A stretch of 64,000 nucleotides of DNA, taken from assembly GCF_014192105.1 (NCBI RefSeq), contig NZ_JACHXK010000006.1:186001-250000 (forward strand), written 5' to 3'. Within the stretch, counting starts at the first letter, position 1; each line of letters starts with the position of its first letter. This document shows, piece by piece, positions 32,915 through 41,649 of the stretch. Position numbers and translations under genes: made by a program. The notes under the pieces are model-generated. The model was not told where the DNA came from and ran no database searches. It saw only the letters and a list, made by a program, of their open reading frames with translations. The DNA is from Paenibacillus phyllosphaerae (GTDB lineage Bacteria; Bacillota; Bacilli; Paenibacillales; Paenibacillaceae).

Positions 32915-34422
32915 GTGCAGCCCGTGGTCAAGCTTCAAGCGTCAAAGAACGCGCCGATCTGGCGCTGAACGATGAATTCCTGCGCAAAGCGGTCAAGTTT
33001 ACGACAGAGCGTCTTCGCTCCGGCAAGATTCAAGCCGCCGAGCAGCACGGCAATTGGGATGACTGGCGCGAACGCGGCCGTCAGATCCGTCTGCATACGA
33101 TCGCTCATCTCGACTATTATTTGAACGAGTTCACTAACAATGCGCGGGCGAACGGCGTTCATGTTCATTTTGCACAGACCGGTGCCGAAGCCGTTCAGAT
33201 CTCGCTGCAGATTGCCCAGAGCAAATCGGCCAAGTCGGTCGTCAAGTCGAAATCGATGGTCTCCGAAGAGCTGCATCTGAATCATGCGCTCGAAGGAGTC
33301 GGCATCGAGGCGATCGAGACGGATTTAGGCGAATACATCATTCAGCTGGCGGGCGAGACGCCTTCGCATATCATCATTCCGGCGATTCATAAGAACCGCT
33401 ATCAGATCGCGGATCTGCTCTCCAAGGAAGCGGGCGAAGAACTCGCGCCGGATACGACGATTCTCGCGGGCTTCGTGCGGAAGAAGCTGCGGGAGAAATT
33501 CCTCGAAGCGGATATCGGCATGACGGGCTGTAACTTCGCGATCGCGGAGACGGGCTCGATGGTGTTATTCGAGAACGAAGGCAACGCGCGGATGGTCACG
33601 ACCGTACCGAAGACGCAGATTACTTTAATGGGCATGGAGCGGATCATTCCCTCCTGGACGGACCTAGAGGTGATGGCAACCTTGCTGCCGCGTTCGGCGA
33701 CCGGGCAGAAGTTGACGGTCTACATGTCCGGCATTACCGGACCCAAACGTTCGGCAGATGCCGACGGTCCAGAAGAGATGCATATTATCATCGTCGACAA
33801 CGGACGCTCCAATCAGCTGGGCAATCCGGAGTTCCAGGAGCTGCTCAACTGTATCCGTTGCGGAGCATGCTTGAATGCATGCCCAGTTTATCGCCATATC
33901 GGCGGCCATGCGTACGGCGGTACGTATAGCGGTCCGATCGGAGCGGTGCTCACGCCATCGCTGCAGAGCAATGTAGGCGAATGGGATGACATCGCGAACG
34001 CTTCGAGTCTATGCGGGGCGTGCTATGAAGCTTGCCCAGTGAAAATTCCGCTTCACGATATGCTTGTCTTCTTGCGCAGACGCAAAGTAGAAGCCGGTTA
34101 CGACAACAAGATGGAGACGATCGGCATGAAAGGCTTCGCGGCCGTTGCCGGCAAATCGAAGCGGCTGATTACCGCGATTAAGCTAGGTCAGCTCGGGACG
34201 AAGCTGGTTGCGCGTGACGGGGGAATCCGCCTGAAGATCGGTCCGCTTAAAGGCTGGAATACGTATCGCGTTCTGCCGAGCTTGCCGAGTAAGTCATTCC
34301 GGGATCAATGGGATAAGCTGCAGCAAGAAGTGAAGCAAGACACACCTGCAATGGACCCTGCGATGAAAGCGCGGATGGAAGCGTTCCAGCAGAAACGCCA
34401 AGGAGGTAACGGACATGGCTGA
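32911..34422 (+). CDS. lutB: L-lactate oxidation iron-sulfur protein LutB
   Basis: A 503-residue LutB. The N-terminal LUD domain (QTGAEAVQISLQIAQ, VKSKSMVSEELHLNHALE, VGITGCNFAIAETGS-like block) is followed by two ferredoxin-type 4Fe-4S motifs, CIRCGACLNACP and CGACYEACPV. It transfers electrons from lactate with LutA and LutC. Slightly longer than the B. subtilis protein (about 480). It overlaps lutA and lutC, so the three are produced together. Confidence 0.95.
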   Translation: MSAARGQASSVKERADLALNDEFLRKAVKFTTERLRSGKIQAAEQHGNWDDWRERGRQIRLHTIAHLDYYLNEFTNNARANGVHVHFAQTGAEAVQISLQIAQSKSAKSVVKSKSMVSEELHLNHALEGVGIEAIETDLGEYIIQLAGETPSHIIIPAIHKNRYQIADLLSKEAGEELAPDTTILAGFVRKKLREKFLEADIGMTGCNFAIAETGSMVLFENEGNARMVTTVPKTQITLMGMERIIPSWTDLEVMATLLPRSATGQKLTVYMSGITGPKRSADADGPEEMHIIIVDNGRSNQLGNPEFQELLNCIRCGACLNACPVYRHIGGHAYGGTYSGPIGAVLTPSLQSNVGEWDDIANASSLCGACYEACPVKIPLHDMLVFLRRRKVEAGYDNKMETIGMKGFAAVAGKSKRLITAIKLGQLGTKLVARDGGIRLKIGPLKGWNTYRVLPSLPSKSFRDQWDKLQQEVKQDTPAMDPAMKARMEAFQQKRQGGNGHG

Positions 34423-35146
34423 AACGCATCAAGAGCTGCTGCAACGTCTGGAAGCAGCCTCGAAGACCAGGCAGCAGGCGTTCATGGATGAGATCGCCGG
34501 CAAGCTGAATCGGCCGCGCGTCCTGAGCAAGCCGGTCCAGCCGTTCCGCGGCGCGCCGGAATTCTGGCTAGATTTCAATTGGACGCTGGAAGAGAAGATC
34601 GAGCAGTTCATTAACAATTACAAGGCAGCTGGCGGCCATGCTTTCCATCTATCCGGTCTGGATGAAGTCCGCAGCTTCATCGTGAGCAAGGCGAATGAAA
34701 TGAGCGCCGCGTACATTGTCCGTCAGGATCAGGAGGAGCTGGCAAGCCTGGCGCTTGAGGAAGCGCTCCCGGAGGCAAGCATTCGGGTATGGAACAGCGA
34801 AGAGGACGTGAACTGGAAGGCCAAGGCTGCGGAAGCGGACTTCGGTATCGTCAGAGCGGACTACGCGGCTGCATATACCGGATCGGTGACCGTGCTGTCC
34901 GACAAAACCAAAGGGCGTTCCGTCAGTTTGCTGCCGACCGTACTGTTCGTGCTCATTCCGGAGAGCCGGCTGAAGACGCGCCTTGGCGAGATCTTGCCCG
35001 ACTTCGACACGATGGGCCGCGAGAATCTCCCGGCGGGCATCCATTTCATCTCCGGTCCGAGCCGTTCGGCCGATATCGAGAATGACCTGACGATCGGCGT
35101 TCACGGGCCGGGCGTCGTCTACGCGCTCATCTATAAGGAGAGCTAG
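34415..35146 (+). CDS. lutC: L-lactate utilization protein LutC
   Basis: A 243-residue LUD-domain protein, third component of the lactate-oxidising complex. Visible features are the helical N-terminal EFWLDFNWTLEEKIEQFINNYKAAGGHAFHL, ADFGIVRADYAAAYTGSVTV and the conserved HFISGPSRSADIENDLTIGVHGPG end. It overlaps lutB by 8 bp. It is the last gene of the eight-gene operon from rhaEW; a strong terminator follows 25 bp after the stop. Confidence 0.94.
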   Translation: MAETHQELLQRLEAASKTRQQAFMDEIAGKLNRPRVLSKPVQPFRGAPEFWLDFNWTLEEKIEQFINNYKAAGGHAFHLSGLDEVRSFIVSKANEMSAAYIVRQDQEELASLALEEALPEASIRVWNSEEDVNWKAKAAEADFGIVRADYAAAYTGSVTVLSDKTKGRSVSLLPTVLFVLIPESRLKTRLGEILPDFDTMGRENLPAGIHFISGPSRSADIENDLTIGVHGPGVVYALIYKES

Positions 35147-35171
35147 CACGGGTGTGATCGCGTACATGAAG

Positions 35172-35202
35172 ACGTTCCACTTACGAGGTGGAACGTTTTT
35201 TT
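35172..35202 (+). terminator. Rho-independent terminator of the rha-lut operon
   Basis: ACGTTCCAC (35172-35180) pairs with GTGGAACGT (35188-35196), followed by TTTTTTT. This is the first clear terminator since rhaEW. Confidence 0.9.
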
Positions 35203-35269
35203 CTATGAACTTGCTCGCATTCGTGATAAACTATTAGATAAAAAATTAACGCCTAGGAGGAACCATACC

Positions 35270-35839
35270 ATGTCTATCGTACCTGAAATTCTATCGTTTA
35301 ATCGCAATTTCGTAGAGCAAAAGCAATATGAGACGTATCTGACCGATAAGTTCCCCGATAAGAAGGCCGCCGTGTTGACCTGTATGGATACACGCCTGAT
35401 CGAATTGCTGCCGAAGGCACTCGGCTTCAAGAACGGGGACGCCAAGTTCATCAAGAATGCCGGCGCCGTACTGACCCAACCGTTCGGCAGCGCGATGCGC
35501 AGTATTCTGGTCGCCGTCTATGAGCTTGGCGCGCGCGAGGTACTCGTCATCGGCCATCACGGCTGCGGCATGACGAAGCTCAACACCGAAGGGTTGGTGA
35601 ACAAATTCATCGACCGCGGCATCGACCCGAAGGCAATCGAGACGCTTGAGAATTCAGGCATCGAGATGAATCGCTTCCTCCGCGGCTTCGAGAATCCGGA
35701 AGAAGGCGTCATGCACAGCGTCAAGATGATCCGCAAGCATCCATTGTTCCCGCAAGACGTGCCCGTACATGGATTCGTCATCCATCCGGAAACAGGCGAA
35801 CTTGAGGTTATCGTGCAAGATTACCGCGAGGACAAATAA
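35270..35839 (+). CDS. Beta-class carbonic anhydrase
   Basis: A 189-residue beta-carbonic anhydrase, interconverting CO2 and bicarbonate. The zinc ligands and dyad are seen: CMDTR (Cys and the Asp-Arg pair), then HHGCGM (His and Cys). The N-terminal EILSFNRNFV and the C-terminal VHGFVIHPETGELEVI match the small Bacillus YtiB-type enzymes. AGGAGG precedes the ATG. It is monocistronic, with terminators on both sides. Confidence 0.93.
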   Translation: MSIVPEILSFNRNFVEQKQYETYLTDKFPDKKAAVLTCMDTRLIELLPKALGFKNGDAKFIKNAGAVLTQPFGSAMRSILVAVYELGAREVLVIGHHGCGMTKLNTEGLVNKFIDRGIDPKAIETLENSGIEMNRFLRGFENPEEGVMHSVKMIRKHPLFPQDVPVHGFVIHPETGELEVIVQDYREDK

Positions 35840-35868
35840 ATCGTTTCCTACTGCAAGCTGCATAGCAG

Positions 35869-35905
35869 AGCCTTTCACTTTCAATGGTGGAGGGCTTTTT
35901 ATTTT
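35869..35905 (+). terminator. Terminator after carbonic anhydrase
   Basis: AGCCTTTCAC pairs with GTGGAGGGCT (with two G-U pairs), followed by TTTTATTTT. Confidence 0.75.
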
Positions 35906-36063
35906 GCTGCCAGCTCCAAGGTATCCCCAAAATATAACTGTGCAGTCTCGTCTGTTGTTATCCGATAACTCTATCATTAGGCATAAGTAGTATTCGGATG
36001 GCGACACGTGACCCGTCTTCCCATGAGCTCATACTACCTAGACAAGAAGAGGTGACAGGATAG

Positions 36064-38112
36064 ATGTTTCAATTTAAGAGCATTGGCAGAACCGCTTATT
36101 TTCTCATCGTCCCATTGCTCGTCATCGGCATGGCCGGGTTGGTTACCCATTCGAATCTCGTCCTGCATGATACGATGGATAAGGATATCGAAGAGATTAT
36201 GACCGAGAAGACGAAAGCAGTGTCAGGGATGCTGGAGCAGGATATCCTGAAGCCAGCGCATACAGCGGTGAATTTTGCTCGAATCGTGGAAGGACTGCAA
36301 TTGCAGCAATACGATTTAAGTTTCTACGAAACGTTGTCACGCCAATTCATCGAATCCGATCCGAATACGTTCGGGGTCGGCATGTGGCTCGAGCCGAATG
36401 TGTATCGACAAGGCCAACCATATTTTTCCGCATACGCTTATCGGGATGGAGGCAGCATCGCAACTACGCAGGAATACAACACCGCCGAATACGATTACCC
36501 TAGCCAACCGTGGTACGCCGGAGCGAGAAACACGGATCAGCCGTTCTTGTTCGCGGATATTTTCTACGACGAGGGGTTAGACATCTATACCTTGACGGCT
36601 GCCGCGCCGATCTATAACGCCGAGGGCAAGATGATCGGGGTTACCAACTCCGATATGGACTTGACGACTGTGACGAACCTGATTAAGGAAACGTCGGTCG
36701 CCAAGACCGGGTATGCGGCATTGATCGATCAGAACGGACAGATCATCGCCTCCGGCAATGGTCAGACGACGCGGGATATGGCCGAAGCGGATGCCAAGGA
36801 TTCCATGGAGAAGATTAGTGCGATTCTGGCTTCCGGCCGGGGGATGGGCATTCTGGCTGGCAGTGAAGGGGATCTAGGGGTATTCTATCACCAAATTCCG
36901 AATACGAACCTGTATGTCAGCCTGGTTGCGCCCATGTCGGAGCTGATGGGGGAATTGAATAATCAGGTCTATTCCTCGATTGCGATCGGCGTTGCCGTCA
37001 TCCTGATTCTTGCGGCAATCTTGTACCTCTTCATTCGCTACATGACGCGCAACATTAAGAAAATCAATGATATCGCGATGCACATGGCGGACGGAGACTT
37101 CACGCACAAACTCGAACTTACGAGCAAGGATGAATTCGGCACGCTCGCGGCTAACTTCAACCGCATGTCGGTCAGCATCAAGAATACGATTCAAGAAGTC
37201 GGAGCGAAGTCGATGATCGTATCCTCTACGGCGGAAGGACTCGGTCGCGATGCCGAACTTGCTCGCGGCGCAGCGAATGTGGTCGTATCCGATATTACGC
37301 TCATGTCCGAGGGAGCGCAGCTTCAATTGAAGAGTACCGTGGACAGCGCCACCTCGCTCAATGAGCTGAACGTCGGCGTGCAGCGGATCGCAGAGTCGGC
37401 TTCCGAAGTAGCCGTGATTACGCGCGATATGTCCATCCGTGCCGACCAAGGCAGGAGCGTCGTCGGCGAAGCGATCAGCAACATGAATGTCATTAACGCG
37501 TCGGTGAAGGAAGTGTCCGTTGCCGTCGGCCGGATGGAGAACCATTCCGACCGTATCGGGGAGATCATTAACGTCATTGCGGGCATTACGAAACAGACGA
37601 ATCTGCTGGCGCTCAATGCCGGTATAGAAGCATCGCGAGCCGGCGAGCATGGCCGGGGCTTCGGCGTGGTCGCTGCCGAGATCGGCAAGCTGGCCGATCA
37701 GTCGAAGCGCTCCGCAGAGATGATTACCGAGATCATCACGGAGATCAAGCAGGATACGGCATCCGTGGTCGTGGCGATGAACAGAGGGCTTACCGACGTG
37801 CAGAGCGGGACCGACACGATGAAGCATGTCGGTGCGGCATTCCAGCATATCGTGGGCGAAATTCAAAGCGTGAATGAGCGAATGCTGGAGATCTCCAGCT
37901 CATCGGAACAGATGTCGGCCGGTTCCGAGCAGCTGTCCGCCAGCAGCGACGAGATGAGCCATTTGGCGCAAGAAGCCTACGGCAAGACGGCGCAGGTCCA
38001 GCAATCCGCGGGCAGTCAACTTGCCGTCGCGGAGAACGTGAAGGCTTCGTCGGCCGCCCTGATGCAGCTAACGAAGGATCTCGAGGAAGTCATCAATCAA
38101 TTCAAGGTATAA
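36064..38112 (+). CDS. Methyl-accepting chemotaxis protein
   Basis: A 682-residue chemoreceptor. Order: membrane helix (residues 10-30), an extracellular double-CACHE sensor (about 35-300; features include PWYAGARNTDQPFLFADIFYD and YTLTAAAPIYN-GKMIGV), second membrane helix (IAIGVAVILILAAILYLFI), HAMP (about 330-380), and the signalling domain with the hairpin tip EIINVIAGITKQTNLLALNAGIEASRAGEHGRGFGVVAAEI. It senses an extracellular small molecule, likely an amino acid or organic acid given dCACHE relatives. Monocistronic, with its own terminator. Confidence 0.95.
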   Translation: MFQFKSIGRTAYFLIVPLLVIGMAGLVTHSNLVLHDTMDKDIEEIMTEKTKAVSGMLEQDILKPAHTAVNFARIVEGLQLQQYDLSFYETLSRQFIESDPNTFGVGMWLEPNVYRQGQPYFSAYAYRDGGSIATTQEYNTAEYDYPSQPWYAGARNTDQPFLFADIFYDEGLDIYTLTAAAPIYNAEGKMIGVTNSDMDLTTVTNLIKETSVAKTGYAALIDQNGQIIASGNGQTTRDMAEADAKDSMEKISAILASGRGMGILAGSEGDLGVFYHQIPNTNLYVSLVAPMSELMGELNNQVYSSIAIGVAVILILAAILYLFIRYMTRNIKKINDIAMHMADGDFTHKLELTSKDEFGTLAANFNRMSVSIKNTIQEVGAKSMIVSSTAEGLGRDAELARGAANVVVSDITLMSEGAQLQLKSTVDSATSLNELNVGVQRIAESASEVAVITRDMSIRADQGRSVVGEAISNMNVINASVKEVSVAVGRMENHSDRIGEIINVIAGITKQTNLLALNAGIEASRAGEHGRGFGVVAAEIGKLADQSKRSAEMITEIITEIKQDTASVVVAMNRGLTDVQSGTDTMKHVGAAFQHIVGEIQSVNERMLEISSSSEQMSAGSEQLSASSDEMSHLAQEAYGKTAQVQQSAGSQLAVAENVKASSAALMQLTKDLEEVINQFKV

Positions 38113-38117
38113 CAAGG

Positions 38118-38166
38118 AACAAGCCTTTGACTGGATCCGTCAGGAATCAGGCAAAGGCTTGTTTTG
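38118..38166 (+). terminator. Rho-independent terminator after chemoreceptor gene
   Basis: AACAAGCCTTTG (38118-38129) pairs perfectly with CAAAGGCTTGTT (38152-38163), followed by TTG. Confidence 0.85.
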
Positions 38167-38247
38167 TTAGCATGATGAAGGGAGTTCCGAATGTGCTTCA
38201 GCCTCCTGCCAAGCGAAGGGCATACGGCGTAGACGCCATCCGTGCGA

Positions 38248-39240
38248 TCAAAAATCGTAGTTCGGATACACGTAAGGATCTTGGGCAGGCTCGATCTGTT
38301 CCATCTCGCTGGCTTCCAGAAGTACGACATCGTTACCGTGGTAGGAAGTGCGGCTGATCGTGCCGGTCATGCGCAGCCAAGTATCGTTCTCGTAGTTCAT
38401 CCCGTCCGATGATTCAATCATGACGCCATATGGCATCGCGTCGGCTGCGCAGCATTGCAGCGTGAAGCGGCCGAGGATGAATTGGTCGTCTGTCAGCGTC
38501 CCATCGCGATAGACGAAACCTTCGAGCGTAAGCTCCTTGCCAATAAAACGATCCAGGTAAAGATCTACCGCAGTCAGCGTCTCCATATAACCTTTTTCTT
38601 CTACGGTTATGCCGTCCTGCTGATATAGCTTCTTGCCCAGGTTGGCATAGCTCTGCGTATATTCATCGGCTGGAAACAAGGCATCGAGCGGATTGGCGGG
38701 CTTCCCGTAATTCAGGTCGTTGGACGAGGAAATCGTTGAACCAGCTCCATCCGTCTCAGTTGGTACTTGCCCGGAGCCAGAGTTATCTTCCGTCACGACT
38801 ACCGCAGTCGCGATGGCGGCCTGCGTTACGCTTCCTTCCGGCAGGCGGAGCGCTTCTGCTGCGCTGAGCGTGAAACCCTTGTTGGCGGCCATCACGCTTC
38901 CGATCATCGTGCTCGGTGAGGCGAATGCAGCGATGAGGGGAACGATGAAGAGACTATAGGTCATGACTTGTTTCATGATTGGCCGGCGTGATGGCTGCTC
39001 GCAGCCGCAATCAGGCGTTCGAGCCTCTATCCAGAGGCGATAGGCTTCATACAGCTGCGCGACGGCAAGCACATAGAGCGCCAGTGCGCCAAGCTTCACG
39101 TAGAGCGCCATTCGCGGCGCGATGTAGAGCGACAAATAGCCGGATGTGTGCAGGTAGGCCACATAGACGGCGATCCCGATCAGGATCATGGCGCGAAGGA
39201 TCGGGTGAATCGCCATCCGGCGGTCCGAATGCGAGTGCAT
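38248..39240 (-). CDS. ycgQ: TIGR03943-family protein, partner of the YcgR-type permease
   Basis: A 330-residue membrane protein of the YcgQ/TIGR03943 family. The N-terminal two helices (LRAMILIGIAVYVAYLHTSGYLSLYI and ALYVKLGALALYVLAVAQLY) are followed by a CGCEQ motif and a third membrane segment. The C-terminal ~170 residues form an extracytoplasmic domain with GKELTLEGFVYRDGTLTDDQFILGRFTLQCCAADA (a CCAADA motif is typical). It follows the permease by 43 bp in one operon. Families of this pair are tied to metal handling; the Zur box upstream supports zinc. AAGGAG lies 10 nt before the ATG. Confidence 0.88.
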   Translation of the reverse strand: MHSHSDRRMAIHPILRAMILIGIAVYVAYLHTSGYLSLYIAPRMALYVKLGALALYVLAVAQLYEAYRLWIEARTPDCGCEQPSRRPIMKQVMTYSLFIVPLIAAFASPSTMIGSVMAANKGFTLSAAEALRLPEGSVTQAAIATAVVVTEDNSGSGQVPTETDGAGSTISSSNDLNYGKPANPLDALFPADEYTQSYANLGKKLYQQDGITVEEKGYMETLTAVDLYLDRFIGKELTLEGFVYRDGTLTDDQFILGRFTLQCCAADAMPYGVMIESSDGMNYENDTWLRMTGTISRTSYHGNDVVLLEASEMEQIEPAQDPYVYPNYDF

Positions 39241-39282
39241 GGCAGAGATGCTCCTTTCCGAAACGAAAGTCCATTAAGCGGG

Positions 39283-40407
39283 TCATAGGGTCCGATATAG
39301 CACCAATGACGATACGAATACAACCGCTGCAATAAGCGCGATCAGCTGAAAGACGAAGCGTGACCGGAACACGGCCAGCATCATGAGCGTATTCTTGAAA
39401 TCGACCATCGGGCCGAAGACAAGGAAGGCGAGCAGCGAGCTCTTCGGGAACGTACTCATGAACGATACGGCGATGAAGGCATCCGATGTCGAGCATAGCG
39501 AGATCACATAGGCAAATACCATCATGAACGCATGGGCTCCGATATCTCCTCCGCTGAGCGATACGAGCTCCTCCCGCGTAACGAACGTCTGCAGACATGC
39601 GGTCGCAACGGCGCCGAGCAGCAAATATTTGCCCATGGTGAAGAAGTCGTCGGCCGTATGCGTCAATACGCGGACCAGCTTCCGCGCATGTGAATCTTGC
39701 GAGTGGTCATGGCTCTCTTCGCGTCCATGCGCATGAAGCGATTCGTCGGCTGAATGCGCGTGATGATGAGAGGCTAATTCCGTCGGATGCGACGAGTGGA
39801 AGGCGCGGTTTGACGGCTCGTGCCGCGCGTCCGGAAGCAGCAGACTCGTACCCGAATAAGCGGACGGTTTTTTGCGGGTCGAGACATAGAGCAGCAGCCC
39901 GATAACGGCTGCGACGAAGAACGCGAATGTCAGACGCTGCCAGGCCATCGACGGATCGCTGCGGAAAGCAAGCGCGGTTGCCGCATACGTGACAGGATTA
40001 ATGATCGGAGCGGCCAGAATATAGGTGATGCCGACGTAGACGGGCAGCCCTTTCTGGATCAGCCTTCTTACGATCGGAATCATGCCGCATTCGCAGATGG
40101 GTAGCACGATGCCGAGCGCGCAGGCGTAGATGACGCCTAGCACCGGATTGCGCGGCAGGAATCGCCGCAGCGTCTGTTCCGACACATAGAGATGCAGGAT
40201 GGAGGAGACGAACGCGCCTAGCAGCAGGAAGGGGAGCGCCTCGAGAAAGATGCTGACCGCGACGGTCTTCAAGCTTTGCCAATGTTCACTCGTCATCGCG
40301 AAGCTGCGGAACGACCACGGCTCATGGCCGGTTAACACGGCGAACAGACCAATGATCAGCGCAACGGTGACCGTATTCAGCGCCAATCGACCAAGCGGGC
40401 TAGTCAA
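39283..40407 (-). CDS. ycgR: YcgR-type permease (DUF318/UPF0718) with a His-rich cytoplasmic loop
   Basis: A 374-residue permease of the YraQ/SO_0444 family with about eight helices. The family motifs are PICECGMIPIVRRLIQKGLP, and a second related CSTSDAFIAVSFM plus FGPMVDFKN. A central loop (about residues 195-250) is rich in His, Ser and Asp (SHHHAHSADESLHAHG), a likely metal-binding or sensing segment. TTG at 40407 is the start: GGGGGTG is 5 nt away, while ATG at 40411 runs into a stop. A strong sigma-A promoter and a Zur-type box lie upstream. Relatives are described as metal efflux permeases, but zinc repression would fit uptake or mobilisation better. Confidence 0.88.
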   Translation of the reverse strand: MTSPLGRLALNTVTVALIIGLFAVLTGHEPWSFRSFAMTSEHWQSLKTVAVSIFLEALPFLLLGAFVSSILHLYVSEQTLRRFLPRNPVLGVIYACALGIVLPICECGMIPIVRRLIQKGLPVYVGITYILAAPIINPVTYAATALAFRSDPSMAWQRLTFAFFVAAVIGLLLYVSTRKKPSAYSGTSLLLPDARHEPSNRAFHSSHPTELASHHHAHSADESLHAHGREESHDHSQDSHARKLVRVLTHTADDFFTMGKYLLLGAVATACLQTFVTREELVSLSGGDIGAHAFMMVFAYVISLCSTSDAFIAVSFMSTFPKSSLLAFLVFGPMVDFKNTLMMLAVFRSRFVFQLIALIAAVVFVSSLVLYRTL

Positions 40408-40426
40408 ACATGCACCCCCTTCAAAT

Positions 40427-40441
40427 TAGTAATAATTACGA
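40427..40441 (-). promoter_or_regulatory. Zur (zinc uptake regulator) box
   Basis: TAGTAATAATTACGA matches the Firmicute Zur box TCGTAATnATTACGA at all but one fixed position, with the core GTAATnATTAC intact. It lies just after the predicted transcription start and before the ribosome site of the permease gene, a repressing position. Confidence 0.8.
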
Positions 40442-40455
40442 AATGAGTCAACTTG

Positions 40456-40485
40456 ATTATAGAGGGTGCGGACAAGCCCTGTCAA
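40456..40485 (-). promoter_or_regulatory. Sigma-A promoter of the ycgR-ycgQ operon
   Basis: On the minus strand TTGACA (40480-40485) and TATAAT (40456-40461) are both perfect, with an 18-nt spacer. The predicted start near 40449 is just before the Zur box. Confidence 0.85.
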
Positions 40486-40589
40486 AATCTAAAACGGGTA
40501 AAACGCGAACCGTCAAACATTGTTCATAAACGTCTGATGGTACGCGTTCCGGACGGGGTAGGCATCATTAAACGTACGTAACAGAAGCA

Positions 40590-40633
40590 CGAAGAAAGCC
40601 AAGTCCACCGCTCAGCGGCAGGGCTTGGCTTTC
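40590..40633 (-). terminator. Terminator of the ABC-2 exporter operon
   Basis: GAAAGCCAAG (40594-40603) pairs with CTTGGCTTTC (40624-40633), enclosing a second stem CCGCT/AGCGG. On the minus strand it is followed by TTCGTG, a weak T tract. Confidence 0.5.
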
Positions 40634-40636
40634 CTG

Positions 40637-41614
40637 CTAATAGATCCGATGTATGACGTCCTCGAAATCCGGCTCCTCCATATGCACGTCCTGCACATCG
40701 CCCCATTCGCTGACATGGCGCAGCACCGTCATGGCGGTCACTTCGTTACGGTTGCATGTAATGGTCAGGATCTGGTCCCGCCGTTCCGTGATCGTAAAGG
40801 GGAGGGAGGCCAGCTCTTCTTCAGCAGGCGGCTCGATGATGCCGTTGAAGGCAATCTTCATAATAGAAGGCAAGCCGATCCGATCCCGCAGCGTATCGAG
40901 ACTGCCGTCGTAGATCGACTGGCCGTGATTAATGACGATGACCCGGGAGCACAATTGCTCAATATCGTCTATATCGTGCGTCGTCAGCAGGATCGTTTTG
41001 CCCCATTCCGTGTTCAAGTGCTTGAGATAGGCGCGAATTTGCTTCTTTGCGACGACATCTAACCCAATCGTCGGTTCATCGAGGAACAGAATGTCCGGAT
41101 TGTGCAGGAGGGCAGCCGCGAGATCGCCGCGCATCCGTTGCCCGAGCGACAACTTGCGTACTGGCGTGTCGATGAATTCATCAAGTCCGAGCACACCAGT
41201 CAGCGTGCGCATCTGCTCGTTATACGTACGGGCATCCAATTTGTACATCGAGGCCAAAATATCGAACGAGTCCGAGACGGGCAGGTCCCACCACAGCTGG
41301 GTGCGTTGTCCGAACACGACGCCAAGCTTGCGAACGACCTGCTCGCGCTGCCTCTGCGGATTGGCGCCGCCGATCAGGATTTCGCCGGAGGTCGGATGCA
41401 GGATGCCGCTGAGCATTTTGATCGTGGTCGATTTGCCTGCGCCATTAGGTCCGATGTAGCCGACGAACTCCCCGGGTTCAATGCGCATCTGCAGATGGCG
41501 CACGGCTTGAACGGCGCGATATTCCCGCGAAAATAACGTTCGGATGCCTTTGAAACGGCCTTCCTTGGCGATAGGAATCTTAAAGGTCTTGCTCACGTTG
41601 CTTACGATTATCAA
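40637..41614 (-). CDS. ABC-2 exporter ATP-binding protein (COG4586 type)
   Basis: A 325-residue ATPase. Start is TTG 41614, 6 nt after GGAGGG; the longer frame to 41752 lies inside the permease gene and has no ribosome site. Walker A is GPNGAGKST, the signature LSLGQRMR, Walker B LFLDEPTIGLD, and the H-loop TTHD. QRTQLWWDLPVSDSF and the extended N-terminal FKGIRTLFSREYRAVQAV are marks of the COG4586 class. The C-terminal ~90 residues form an accessory domain. It follows two permease genes transcribed in the same direction. Confidence 0.92.
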   Translation of the reverse strand: MIIVSNVSKTFKIPIAKEGRFKGIRTLFSREYRAVQAVRHLQMRIEPGEFVGYIGPNGAGKSTTIKMLSGILHPTSGEILIGGANPQRQREQVVRKLGVVFGQRTQLWWDLPVSDSFDILASMYKLDARTYNEQMRTLTGVLGLDEFIDTPVRKLSLGQRMRGDLAAALLHNPDILFLDEPTIGLDVVAKKQIRAYLKHLNTEWGKTILLTTHDIDDIEQLCSRVIVINHGQSIYDGSLDTLRDRIGLPSIMKIAFNGIIEPPAEEELASLPFTITERRDQILTITCNRNEVTAMTVLRHVSEWGDVQDVHMEEPDFEDVIHRIY

Positions 41615-41649
41615 TTGAAGCCCTCCCGGTCGTATTCGGAATTTCGCGT

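Noticed and set aside
35906..36063. A sigma-D (motility) promoter before the chemoreceptor
   Set aside because: TCCGATAA (35961-35968) resembles the -10, but no TAAA lies 15 bp upstream.
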